This document shows, piece after piece, positions 9,379 through 17,644 of a DNA stretch of 64,000 nt (the stretch's first letter is position 1; each line of letters starts with the position of its first letter). A model generated the notes under the pieces. That model ran no database searches. It was not told the DNA's origin and saw nothing but the letters and a program-made list of their open reading frames with translations. Source of the DNA: Mesorhizobium huakuii (lineage in GTDB: Bacteria; Pseudomonadota; Alphaproteobacteria; Rhizobiales; Rhizobiaceae); assembly GCF_014189455.1 (NCBI RefSeq), contig NZ_CP050296.1, positions 1,860,001-1,924,000 of the forward strand, in the 5' to 3' direction. The position numbers and the translations under genes were made by a program.

Positions 9379-11060
9379 TAACCCGCCTGCTGACGGTCAT
9401 CATCTTCTCTCTGGTTCTCGGCGGCACGGCACAGGCCGCCCCGATCGTCTGCCCACCCGGTAGCGAAAACTTCCCACCCTTCTACGACGACGCCACGCTG
9501 TTCAAGGACGCCATCGCCAGCGTCGCCACTATCCAGCCCTCCAACCAGCGGCTGACCGGCATCACCGTGCCGCATCATCTTTTAGCCGCCGAACTGGTGG
9601 CGCTCGGCTTCCGGGCAGCCTCCGGCTTCCGCTACAAGCGCATCGTCATCCTGTCGCCGGACCATTTCCACAAGACGCACAAGCTCTACGCCACCACTGT
9701 GCGCGGCTTCGACACCGTGCTTGGCCCGGTCGCGGCCGACACCGAAGCCGTGCGCCTTCTGGAAGCGCATGGCGACATGGTCGAAGAATCCTGCCTGTTC
9801 GACAAGGAGCATGGCGTGCGCGCCATGCTGCCGTTCCTGCACCACTATTTCCCGGAGGCGAAGATCGTGCCGGTGGCAATGTCGGTGAAGGCGAAGCGCG
9901 GCGACTGGGACAGGCTGGCCGAGGCGCTGAAACCCCTCGTCGACCAGGACACGTTGATCGTCGAATCCACTGACTTCTCGCACTATCTGCCGCAGCATGA
10001 CGCCAGGCGTTTCGACCAGCAGACGCTGAACATGCTGGCCGCCGGATCGCTCGACGGCATAGCGGCACTTCGCCAGCCAGATCATGCCGATTCCGTCGGC
10101 GCGCTCTACATCCAGACCAGGCTGCAGCGCGAACTGTTCGGCGCCCAGCCGCTGGTGATCGCCAACGAGAACTCGCAGGAACACACGTCCGACTATGTCG
10201 AGCGCACCACCAGCTACGTGGTGGCGTTGTTCGGCGCCTTTGGCCCCGGCTTCAACAACCCCGCGCGGCCAAAGGACAGGATCTACTATCTCGCTGGCGA
10301 CGTGAATTTCGGCCGCGCCATGAAGAAGATCCTGGTCCGTGACGGCGTTGCCGACAAGATCGTCGACAGCGTCCTGGCGCTGACCGGATCGCGGCCGCTC
10401 ATCGTCAATCTCGAAGGCGTCATCCTGCCCAACGTGCCGGAAGCGATCGACGACATGACGCTGGCCATGCCGGAAGACCTCGCTGCCAGCATGCTGAAGC
10501 GGCTGCATGTCGCCGGCGTCAGCCTCGCCAACAATCACGCCTATGATCTCGGCCCGTCCGGCTATGCCGAGACGCTGCGCGCCCTGGACGAGGCCGGCAT
10601 CCCGCATTTCGGCCAGGGCGAGACGCTGGCGCTTGCCGATCTCGACCTTGTCGGCCTGACCGACATCGACACCAACGGTTCGAAGAACACCGACCTGTTG
10701 ACCCCTGCCTTGCTTGACAGGCTGCTGCACGAAAATGCCGAACGGCCGGTCGTCGCCTTCGTCCACTGGGGCCGCGAATACAAGACCGAACCGTCGGCGC
10801 GCGAAGACATGCTTGCCGATCAGATGCGGTTGCGTGGCGCTTCAGTCATTGTCGGCGGCCATCCGCATGTATCGAGCGAGGCGATCGTCCCGCTTGCCGG
10901 CGGCGATGTGGCGGAAGTCTATTCGCTCGGCAATTTCCTGTTCGACCAGAGCGCAGAGCGCTCGTCCGGATCGATGCTGGAACTGCGCGTCTTCGCCCAG
11001 GGCACGATCTTCACCCGCCTCATTCCGCTGCCCAACTATTTCGAGATGGGACGCAAATAG
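9375..11060 (+). CDS. Fusion of Memo-family and CapA-family domains, exported
   Basis: A protein of 561 residues with two domains normally found on separate proteins. After a signal peptide (1-21, ending AQA), residues about 60-285 match the AmmeMemoRadiSam protein B/Memo family: VPHHLLA (H67/H68), SPDHFHK (H97/H99) and ESTDFSHYLP (H203) supply the putative metal or nucleophile-site His residues. Residues about 303-555 match the CapA/PgsA metallophosphoesterase-like family: YLAGDVNFGR (D309), NLEGV, ANNHAYDLG, HWGREY and GGHPHV. Translation starts at a GTG overlapping the stop of the WD40-caspase gene, so expression is coupled. Memo proteins have no settled bacterial function; CapA proteins act in polyglutamate or capsule production. 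A joint role in the envelope is inferred. Confidence 0.85.
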   Translation: MITRLLTVIIFSLVLGGTAQAAPIVCPPGSENFPPFYDDATLFKDAIASVATIQPSNQRLTGITVPHHLLAAELVALGFRAASGFRYKRIVILSPDHFHKTHKLYATTVRGFDTVLGPVAADTEAVRLLEAHGDMVEESCLFDKEHGVRAMLPFLHHYFPEAKIVPVAMSVKAKRGDWDRLAEALKPLVDQDTLIVESTDFSHYLPQHDARRFDQQTLNMLAAGSLDGIAALRQPDHADSVGALYIQTRLQRELFGAQPLVIANENSQEHTSDYVERTTSYVVALFGAFGPGFNNPARPKDRIYYLAGDVNFGRAMKKILVRDGVADKIVDSVLALTGSRPLIVNLEGVILPNVPEAIDDMTLAMPEDLAASMLKRLHVAGVSLANNHAYDLGPSGYAETLRALDEAGIPHFGQGETLALADLDLVGLTDIDTNGSKNTDLLTPALLDRLLHENAERPVVAFVHWGREYKTEPSAREDMLADQMRLRGASVIVGGHPHVSSEAIVPLAGGDVAEVYSLGNFLFDQSAERSSGSMLELRVFAQGTIFTRLIPLPNYFEMGRK

Positions 11061-11082
11061 GCGACTGCCGTTTTTCGACGTG

Positions 11083-11251
11083 AAGGTATGTTGAGATTCA
11101 GGTCAGGCCGGGTCGAAAACGGCTGATGCCGAGAACCGGAGCGGAGCGTACTTTTCGTACGTGAGCTCAGTTCTACTGCGACGCAGTAGAACGGGGAAGC
11201 GCAGGTATCGGCCGTTTGCAGACCGGCCTCACCTGAATATCGACATACCTT
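11083..11251. repeat. Rhizobial palindromic intergenic element (REP-like)
   Basis: The element fills the space between convergent genes. Its ends are imperfect inverted copies of about 31 bp: AAGGTATGTTGAGATTCAGG at the left and the complement of CCTGAATATCGACATACCTT at the right. Nested inside are a perfect 10-bp hairpin, TTCTACTGCG/CGCAGTAGAA, and a shorter one around CGTACTTTTCGTACG. The core GAGAACCGGAGCGGAGCGTA is, from memory, common in Mesorhizobium intergenic DNA. The right end overlaps the stop codon of the MORN gene. Confidence 0.8.
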
Positions 11252-13076
11252 AGCCGCAGCCGGCCATCTGGCGAGGCAGATAGCACGCCGCTGGCTCGGT
11301 CTTGGTCTCGAACAGCGACTGCTTCGGCCGGAAATAGAAGAAGGTCACCGGCTTGCTCTCGCGCACGCTGCCGTCGGCAAAATGCGCGGCGATGCTGAAA
11401 CTGTGGATCGACGACATCGCCGACCACATTTTCAGCCGCGCCGTGTAGGCGCTGACATTCTTGTTGCCGCGCACCGGCATGGCGATCGTGTAGTCGTGCT
11501 TGCCGATCGGGAATTCGATGTTCTGGTAGCGCATCGCTTCCGGGCTGCCACCGCCGCCATCGCCGCATTCGGCCATCGATTCAGGGGTCTCGAAGACCGC
11601 CATCGTCATCTGGGCGCGGAAGGGCTCGCTCTGCTGGTAGACATTGCCCTGATCGTCGGCCCAGGAATAGTCCAACTTGCCGATCGCATTCAGCGTCATC
11701 GCCTGATTGAAATTGCCGAGATAGTCGCCAACCTCGCCGAACTTGATCTTGTTGGTGAGCTGGCTGCGGCAGACATTGAGACTGTCGACCGAGGGACAGG
11801 GAAACCGCCCCGTTTCCAGGCTCGCCGTATCGACGCCGGCCTCGTCGAGCACGCTCTTGATCGACACGTCGACGCCGTCGCCGAAACCGCCTATATCCTT
11901 GGTGAACATGCGGCTTGGCTGGCCGGTCGGATTGCCCTCCTCGTTGACCGTGGTGAACTGGATAGACATCTTCATGTCCTTGGCGTCGCCCCAGCCATTG
12001 TTGACGATCGAGAAGTCCGGCCGGAAGCCGATGCAGCCGAAATGTTCCGAGATCGACAGCATCGGCTTGCGGTAGGCATCGCTTGCCGCGACCTTCATTT
12101 CCAGACTGTCGAGCTTGACCCTGGACTCGTCCGTCGTCTTCAGGTCGACCTCGGCAAAGGCCGGCGTATCCTCCCAATCCGGACCGTCATAGACATTGGT
12201 GGTGTTGACCGTTCCGGTGCCGTTCCAGGCGTCATTGTAAAGATTATCCGCGGGATAGATCGCGATGTCCTCGTCGCGCACCAGATGCTGGTATTGTGTC
12301 TGGGCCTGCTGCGTCATGCGCTGGTCGACGATGATGCCGATCTCGACCTTGTCGGCATCGCCACCGCCGGCCTGAGCTTTGAGCAGGCCACCGACCTTGG
12401 CATCGGCCAGAACGTCCGGGCGCGAACCGCCGACTTCCTTGCCCATCACCCATTGCGATTCATAGACCGTACCGCCGGCAAGCCGGGTCTGGCCTTTGCC
12501 GTTCTTCAGCCCGTCGACAAAAGAGCCGGCAAAGATCTCGCCTGTCTTCGACAACAAACGGCCCTCGCCATTTGGGATGCTGTCAACGAATTGGCCTTCA
12601 TAGCGGTTGCCGTCAGCATCGATATGAATGCCTTTTCCGTCGAGTTCTCCCGAAAGCCAATGGCCGTCGAAAACCTCGCCCGAGCGCAGTTCGAGCCGGC
12701 CTTGCCCATCGGGCCGGCCGTTCCTGACATCGCCGAAATAGCTGGAATAGACGGTCTTCGGGTCATAGCTCGCTGAGCCACGCACCCGCCACACCAGCCT
12801 GCCCTTGCCGTTGATGGTACCATCCTCGGCGATCGTCTTATCGGGCGACTGGCCCGCCGCCGGCTCCCAGACGAAGTCGAGGTTCTTCTCGGGATGGAAA
12901 TCCCAGACGCGGACGGTCCTGCGCAGCACGGAGCGTGTGTCGGCCTGGTAGAGGATCTGCACGCGCTCCGCCCAGGCGCCGCCGACAGGGGCGGGATCGG
13001 CGAAAGCCGCCGAAAGCATCAGCGTGGCCAGCATCGATACGGCCGCGACCCCGAACACTGCCCTTGCCCGCGCCAT
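11250..13076 (-). CDS. Secreted MORN-repeat protein
   Basis: A protein of 608 residues with a signal peptide (about 1-27, ending AAFAD). Residues about 85-215 hold a run of MORN repeats (pattern YxGxxxxGxxxGxG), such as YFGDVRNGRPDGQGRL, FDGHWLSGELDGKG, YEGQFVDSIPNGEGRL and FAGSFVDGLKNGKGQ. MORN repeats usually form a flat beta surface for protein or lipid contact. The remaining 390 residues are not recognised and look beta-rich. It lies on the opposite strand between the Memo-CapA gene and the V8-like protease gene. Its stop codon is part of the palindromic element downstream. A structural envelope role is inferred. Confidence 0.8.
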   Translation of the reverse strand: MARARAVFGVAAVSMLATLMLSAAFADPAPVGGAWAERVQILYQADTRSVLRRTVRVWDFHPEKNLDFVWEPAAGQSPDKTIAEDGTINGKGRLVWRVRGSASYDPKTVYSSYFGDVRNGRPDGQGRLELRSGEVFDGHWLSGELDGKGIHIDADGNRYEGQFVDSIPNGEGRLLSKTGEIFAGSFVDGLKNGKGQTRLAGGTVYESQWVMGKEVGGSRPDVLADAKVGGLLKAQAGGGDADKVEIGIIVDQRMTQQAQTQYQHLVRDEDIAIYPADNLYNDAWNGTGTVNTTNVYDGPDWEDTPAFAEVDLKTTDESRVKLDSLEMKVAASDAYRKPMLSISEHFGCIGFRPDFSIVNNGWGDAKDMKMSIQFTTVNEEGNPTGQPSRMFTKDIGGFGDGVDVSIKSVLDEAGVDTASLETGRFPCPSVDSLNVCRSQLTNKIKFGEVGDYLGNFNQAMTLNAIGKLDYSWADDQGNVYQQSEPFRAQMTMAVFETPESMAECGDGGGGSPEAMRYQNIEFPIGKHDYTIAMPVRGNKNVSAYTARLKMWSAMSSIHSFSIAAHFADGSVRESKPVTFFYFRPKQSLFETKTEPAACYLPRQMAGCG

Positions 13077-13172
13077 CCCTTGAGCCCCTTGGATGCCTCG
13101 CCCCCTTGGCTAGCCAAGCGTAGTCGGGGTGCCTGCCTGGTGCAAGAGAAGCCGTGCGGAAGGATCGGCACG

Positions 13173-13206
13173 AAAAAAGGCGGCGGGATTGCTCCGCCGC
13201 CTTTTT
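13173..13206 (-). terminator. Rho-independent terminator of the V8-like protease gene
   Basis: Stem GGCGGCGG/CCGCCGCC, extended by A/T pairs, with the 7-nt loop at 13187-13193 and a six-T run on the minus strand. It sits about 20 nt after the protease stop at 13226. The symmetric A/T flanks could also let it act on the plus strand. Confidence 0.85.
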
Positions 13207-13225
13207 GTAACCGCGCGTACGCGTT

Positions 13226-14320
13226 TTATTTGTACAGGCTGTTGATCCACTGGACGTTGGCGGCGTTCAGGCGCACGGCGGTGTTCGCTTCGGGGCTTTC
13301 CGCCACGTTGACGCCGGTGATGATGCGCTGCTTGGACTTGGTGTCATAGGCATAGACCGAGCTGCCGCTCGACCCCGGGAACGTATCGCAGTCGTACTGG
13401 AAATATTCCGGAGCGATGTTCTCGGCATGCACTTCGCAGCTTGCCTTCCACATCGTGCCCATCGGCTTGTCGCCGGGATAGCCGACGAGGTTGGCGGTGA
13501 AGTCGCCGAGATCGTCATAGTTGGCGTAGCCCAGCCAGCCGAGATTGGTGCCGACATCCTGCTTCAGTGTGATGATGCCGAGGTCCCACGGGATCACCGA
13601 ACCGTAATAGCCCTGGTAGTTGTCGATGAAGCCCTGCAGCACATAGGCGCTCTCATAGGTGAAGGCGCCGAACGGTGCGTCGTCGGCGGTGCTGCCGTTG
13701 AGGCCCGGCACGAACAGGTATTCGGAGAGCCAGTCCTTGTCCTCGTGACTGTAGAGGCAGTGCGCCGCGGTAAGCACGGTGCGCGGGCCGATCAGCGTCG
13801 CCGAACAGCTGCCATAGCTGCCCGTCTTTGCCGATTTGGCTTCGAGATAGCCGATTGCCGAGAACGGATAGGTCTTGGTGTTCTTGACCTGCTCGCGATC
13901 GTCGGGGCCGAAAACCTGGCGGCCGGCTTCGCCTTCGCCAAGCCCGGGGTCTTCGGTCTTGCGCGGGCCACCTTCAGCTCCATTGGCCGGCGCGTTCAGT
14001 TCCTTGATGATGAGCTCGCGCAGAGCTTCGCTCGGCTCGATCTTGATCTCCTTGCCATCGGCGGACCGTCCGACGATGCCATAGGATTTGACAGCCGTCT
14101 TCTCGTCGGTAAGCGGCGCGGCGCGGCTGTCTTCATCGGTAAGTTTCGGTGTCGTGATCGGTTTTGCCCGACCGGCCTTGAAGTCGCCTGAAGTAACGTC
14201 CCGCATGCTTTCGCCATTACCGGCACTGGCGGAACCAGGGTCGGCGGCGAAGACCGGGACCGTCCACATTGCGGTGGAAAGCAATGCAGACGCAATGAGT
14301 GCGTTTGTCAGTTTTGTCAT
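13226..14320 (-). CDS. Secreted V8/glutamyl-endopeptidase-like serine protease
   Basis: Serine peptidase of the chymotrypsin fold, 364 residues. It has a signal peptide (1-26, ending VFAA), a propeptide of about 115 residues and the catalytic domain from about 140. The triad is H187 (VLTAAHCLY), D246 (PWDLGII) and S318 (PGSSGSSV); the GSSGS form is typical of V8-like rather than trypsin-like enzymes. The segment DREQVKNTKTYPFSAIGYL near 141 resembles the mature start of glutamyl endopeptidases, so processing near there is likely. The ATG at 14320 follows GGGAGAG and opens the signal peptide; an upstream GTG at 14449 is less plausible. The gene is divergent from a trypsin-like protease and has its own terminator. 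Confidence 0.88.
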   Translation of the reverse strand: MTKLTNALIASALLSTAMWTVPVFAADPGSASAGNGESMRDVTSGDFKAGRAKPITTPKLTDEDSRAAPLTDEKTAVKSYGIVGRSADGKEIKIEPSEALRELIIKELNAPANGAEGGPRKTEDPGLGEGEAGRQVFGPDDREQVKNTKTYPFSAIGYLEAKSAKTGSYGSCSATLIGPRTVLTAAHCLYSHEDKDWLSEYLFVPGLNGSTADDAPFGAFTYESAYVLQGFIDNYQGYYGSVIPWDLGIITLKQDVGTNLGWLGYANYDDLGDFTANLVGYPGDKPMGTMWKASCEVHAENIAPEYFQYDCDTFPGSSGSSVYAYDTKSKQRIITGVNVAESPEANTAVRLNAANVQWINSLYK

Positions 14321-14720
14321 GGTGAGACTCTCCCAAAAGTCAGCAAGGACTGGATCAAAATACAGAAATATTGTCGAGATCGTGGTGGTACCGAAAAAAA
14401 TGGTTAAGGCAATCGGCGCACGTACCGGATCGTTGTTTGCCACGGTCAATCTAAGCCCCCGCCAAAAGACCCTATCGCGACATACTGCCTAAAATAATCC
14501 TAGATTGGCAATGACAAATCGCTTCCACGTAGCCCGTGGGGGGCTATAGGATTTTGTGCGGGTTCTGCTCGCGGGCACGGTTAGCAAAAGTGGGATTCGG
14601 TTTTGTGACCGATCGCGCGCCGTTTCGATACGGCACGCGTGCGGATCGCCGAACTGGCAGCACCTCGTTGCACAATGCCCGGCGTCGATCCGCGCGGGAG
14701 AATTGTCTCAGGAGGTTCAG
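14321..14720. promoter_or_regulatory. Divergent promoter region of the two serine protease genes
   Basis: A 400-bp gap between divergent starts. The half nearest the V8-like gene (about 14345-14410) is AT-richer and probably holds its promoter. A short inverted repeat AGCCC/GGGCT lies near 14530-14545. I could not assign convincing -35/-10 pairs. An open frame from 14556 runs into the trypsin-like gene but begins without a ribosome site and delays the signal peptide. Confidence 0.4.
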
Positions 14721-15818
14721 GTGCACATCACAAATCGGTTCGGGCCAATCGTTGCCGCATCGCTGCTTGGCATTGCCGCTGCCGTTACTTCAATCAACAC
14801 CGGCCGGGCGGATGAAAACACCGCAAGGCCCGAAGCGGCGGTCTCGCCGATGCAGCGGGTGACCGAGGCCAGGGCCAAGGCAGCGGCGGAGAACCCCGAC
14901 GGCGCCGACCGGGTCTATGGCGGCAACCAGGCCGAAAAGGGCGCCTATCCTTTCCAGGTCGCGCTGCTCACCACCGCCAGGCTGGACGAGAACCCGGCCT
15001 CGCAGGCCAATGCGCAATTCTGCGGCGGCAGCCTGATCGCGCCGCAATGGGTGCTGACGGCGGCGCACTGCCTCAACGACAAGGGCAAGCCGATCTCGCC
15101 TGATGCGGTCACCGTGCTGACCGGCGCCACCGACCTCAGCGAAGGCAAGCGCCACAAGGTGCTGCAGGTCATCGTCAACGAGGGCTACAGCGAACAGACG
15201 CTCGACAACGACCTTGGCCTGCTCCGGCTTGCCGAGCCGGCCGATGCGCCGACCATCAAGCTCACCCATGACGCGACCCCCGACACCGGCAAGACCACCG
15301 TCACCGGCTGGGGCAAGATGCAGGACGGGACATTCCCGACGACGCTGATGGTCGCCGACCTCGATCTGCAGCCGAACAGCGCCTGCAACAGCGGCATCAA
15401 GGCCATCTATGCGCATGATCTGAAGGCAGCGCTTGGCGATCTGTCTCACCGCATGCGCTATTCGGAAAAGGGCATCGATGCCGCCGCCAACGCGATTGCC
15501 GCCGACATGACCGACCCGCTGACCGGCAACATGATCTGCGCCGGCACCACCAGCGGCGTGCGTGATGCCTGCAATGGCGACAGCGGCGGTCCGCTGTTCA
15601 TCACAGGCGCCGGCGGCCCGGTCCAGGTCGGCGTCGTCAGCTGGGGCGAAGGCCCGGCCGACGGCAGTGCGGCCTGCGGCCACAAGGACGCCTATGGCAT
15701 CTACACGCGGCTGGCCAATTACGGCGGCTGGATCGAGGCGAAGATGAAGACCCCTGCTCCGGCGCCGGAAAAGCCGAAAGCCGGGCTTGGCACCGCCCAG
15801 AAGCCCAAAACGCCCTGA
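14721..15818 (+). CDS. Secreted trypsin-like serine protease zymogen
   Basis: S1A-family peptidase, 365 residues. A signal peptide (1-30, ending GRA) and a short propeptide precede R64-VYGG, which matches the Arg/Val-x-Gly-Gly zymogen activation site of trypsinogens. Catalytic residues are H116 (LTAAHCLN), D164 (DNDLGLL) and S288 (CNGDSGGPL). D282, six residues before the Ser, matches the trypsin specificity Asp, so cleavage after Arg/Lys is predicted. Several Cys pairs fit periplasmic or extracellular folding. The tail is Pro/Lys-rich. Start: the GTG at 14721 follows an ideal AGGAGG at 6-8 nt. Its neighbours are the V8-like protease and two caspase-fold enzymes. Confidence 0.92.
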   Translation: MHITNRFGPIVAASLLGIAAAVTSINTGRADENTARPEAAVSPMQRVTEARAKAAAENPDGADRVYGGNQAEKGAYPFQVALLTTARLDENPASQANAQFCGGSLIAPQWVLTAAHCLNDKGKPISPDAVTVLTGATDLSEGKRHKVLQVIVNEGYSEQTLDNDLGLLRLAEPADAPTIKLTHDATPDTGKTTVTGWGKMQDGTFPTTLMVADLDLQPNSACNSGIKAIYAHDLKAALGDLSHRMRYSEKGIDAAANAIAADMTDPLTGNMICAGTTSGVRDACNGDSGGPLFITGAGGPVQVGVVSWGEGPADGSAACGHKDAYGIYTRLANYGGWIEAKMKTPAPAPEKPKAGLGTAQKPKTP

Positions 15819-15844
15819 CGCCGGCGCGCTCCCGGGAAAAGCGC

Positions 15845-16351
15845 GTGTCTGCCACCTTCACCGTCAGGCGCGCCACACCGCAGGACGAAGCCGGGGTAAG
15901 CGAGTTGCTGCTCGCTTCCTACCCCGGCTTGATGCGCACGGCGTACGATCAGGCCATCCTCGAAGGCGCGCTGCCTCTGATGACACGCGCAAACCCGGCA
16001 CTGCTTTCTTCCGGCACCTTCTATCTCGCGGTAAATGGCCATGACCTTGCCGTCGGCTGTGGCGGTTGGTCCCGGGAACTGCCTGGAAGCTCCGAGGTGA
16101 CGCCCGGCCTCGCGCATATCAGGCATTTCGCCACACATCCCGAGTGGCTGCGTCGGGGGATCGGACGCGAATTGTACCGACGTTGCGCGGAAGATGGCCG
16201 GTCGTCCAGCGTGCGTCGTTTCGAATGCCAGGCCAGCCTCAACGCGGAGGGGTTCTATGCCGCTTTGGGTTTTAGAACGGTGAGGCGGATCGAACTGCGC
16301 ATTGGCCCTGGGCCGATGTTGCCCTCCATCCTCATGGAACGGGCCATCTGA
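15845..16351 (+). CDS. GNAT-family N-acetyltransferase
   Basis: Acetyltransferase of 168 residues with the GNAT fold. The acetyl-CoA motif A lies near LAHIRHFATHPEWLRRGIGR (RRGIG pyrophosphate loop), and GFYAALGFRTVRRIEL gives the motif B end. The substrate cannot be told from sequence. The GTG start lies 26 bp after the trypsin-like gene; no strong ribosome site is seen, so it may depend on upstream translation. The protein has no signal peptide and is cytoplasmic, so a link to the exported protease is doubtful. Confidence 0.85.
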   Translation: MSATFTVRRATPQDEAGVSELLLASYPGLMRTAYDQAILEGALPLMTRANPALLSSGTFYLAVNGHDLAVGCGGWSRELPGSSEVTPGLAHIRHFATHPEWLRRGIGRELYRRCAEDGRSSSVRRFECQASLNAEGFYAALGFRTVRRIELRIGPGPMLPSILMERAI

Positions 16352-16465
16352 GGAAATCAACGGCTGGCCACGACCCGCCAGTGGGTACGCTCCACTCCCC
16401 AGCGCCATTTGGCAACAAACGGCGAGAGAGACCCCCGCCGTTTGTTGCCGGCTTGTCGGACAACC

Positions 16466-17512
16466 CTATTTCCTCGGCGGGCCTTTGCGCTCGGCGGAGG
16501 CCGCCCACAGATTGATGTCGGATTCGCGCGCGTAGCTGTCGATCTCGGCCAATTCGGCATCGCTGAAGTCGAGCACCCTCAGTGCACCGACGCAGTCCTC
16601 GACCTGCTCGGGCCGGCTGGCGCCGATCAGCGCCGACGTCACCTTGCCCTTGCGCAGCACCCAGGCCAGCGCCATCTGCGCCAGCGTCTGGCCACGCTTG
16701 CCGGCAATGGCGTTGAGCGCCTTGATGTTGGCGATGGTGCGGTCGTTGATGAAGGCCGACTTCAGAGACTTGCCCTGCGAGGCGCGGCTGCCTTCAGGGA
16801 TGCCGCCGAGATATTTGTCGGTCAGCATGCCTTGCGCCAGAGGCGAAAACACGATCGAGCCGACGCCGAGCCCTTCCAGCGTGTCAAGCAGGCCGTCTTC
16901 CTCGACCCAGCGGTTCAGCATCGAATAGCTCGGCTGGTGGATGACGCAGGGCGTGCCGAGCTGCTTCAATATATCGGCGGCTTCGCGGGTGCGCTGCGAA
17001 TTGTAGGACGAGATGCCGGCATAGAGCGCCTTGCCCGAGCGCACCGCATGGTCGAGCGCGCCCATGGTTTCTTCCAGCGGCGTGTCGGGATCGAAGCGGT
17101 GCGAGTAGAAGATGTCGACATAGTCGAGCCCCATCCGCTTCAGGCTTTGGTCGAGGCTTGCCAGCATGTATTTGCGCCCGCCCCATTCGCCATAGGGTCC
17201 CGCCCACATCTCGTAGCCAGCCTTGGTCGATATGATCAGCTCATCGCGATAGGCAGAAAAATCGGTGCGCAGGATTTCGCCGAAAGCGGTCTCGGCCGAG
17301 CCGGGCGGCGGTCCGTAATTGTTGGCGAGGTCGAAATGGGTGATGCCGAGATCGAACGCCTTGCGGGTGATCGCCTGCTTGGTCTTGTGCGGCGTGTCAT
17401 TGCCGAAATTGTGCCACAGCCCGAGCGAGATCGCCGGCAGCTTGAGGCCGGAGCGCCCGCAGCGATTGTAGATCATTTTCTCGTAGCGGTTTTCGGCGGC
17501 GATGTAGGGCAT
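16466..17512 (-). CDS. Aldo/keto reductase, YghZ/Kv-beta-like
   Basis: NADPH-dependent oxidoreductase of the aldo/keto reductase superfamily, 348 residues, closest in style to YghZ (L-glyceraldehyde 3-phosphate reductase). The tetrad is visible: Asp and Tyr in HFDLANNYG, Lys in ISTKAG, His in FYSHRFD. The cofactor-binding C-terminal part contains IGASRPEQVEDCVGAL. The ATG at 17512 is preceded by AAGGA at 6-7 nt. It is separated from the next gene upstream by a rhizobial palindromic repeat, so it is probably its own unit. The physiological substrate is not clear. Confidence 0.88.
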   Translation of the reverse strand: MPYIAAENRYEKMIYNRCGRSGLKLPAISLGLWHNFGNDTPHKTKQAITRKAFDLGITHFDLANNYGPPPGSAETAFGEILRTDFSAYRDELIISTKAGYEMWAGPYGEWGGRKYMLASLDQSLKRMGLDYVDIFYSHRFDPDTPLEETMGALDHAVRSGKALYAGISSYNSQRTREAADILKQLGTPCVIHQPSYSMLNRWVEEDGLLDTLEGLGVGSIVFSPLAQGMLTDKYLGGIPEGSRASQGKSLKSAFINDRTIANIKALNAIAGKRGQTLAQMALAWVLRKGKVTSALIGASRPEQVEDCVGALRVLDFSDAELAEIDSYARESDINLWAASAERKGPPRK

Positions 17513-17571
17513 GGGAAATCCTTAGGGATGAGGCGGCGCGGGGATCGCCGGAAGGAACAATTGAATCGATG

Positions 17572-17620
17572 CTCGCCCTCTCCTTACCCCCACCCCGCCG
17601 AAACGGGGAGAGGGAGATTT
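17572..17620. repeat. Short rhizobial palindromic repeat
   Basis: The inverted repeat CCCTCTCC/GGAGAGGG encloses CCCCGCCGAAACGGGG. It uses the same CTCTCC/GGAGAG vocabulary as the longer elements at 39357 and 52036 and can form a GC-rich hairpin between two same-strand genes. Confidence 0.65.
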
Positions 17621-17644
17621 GAAAATTATCGATAATCGCCAGGT

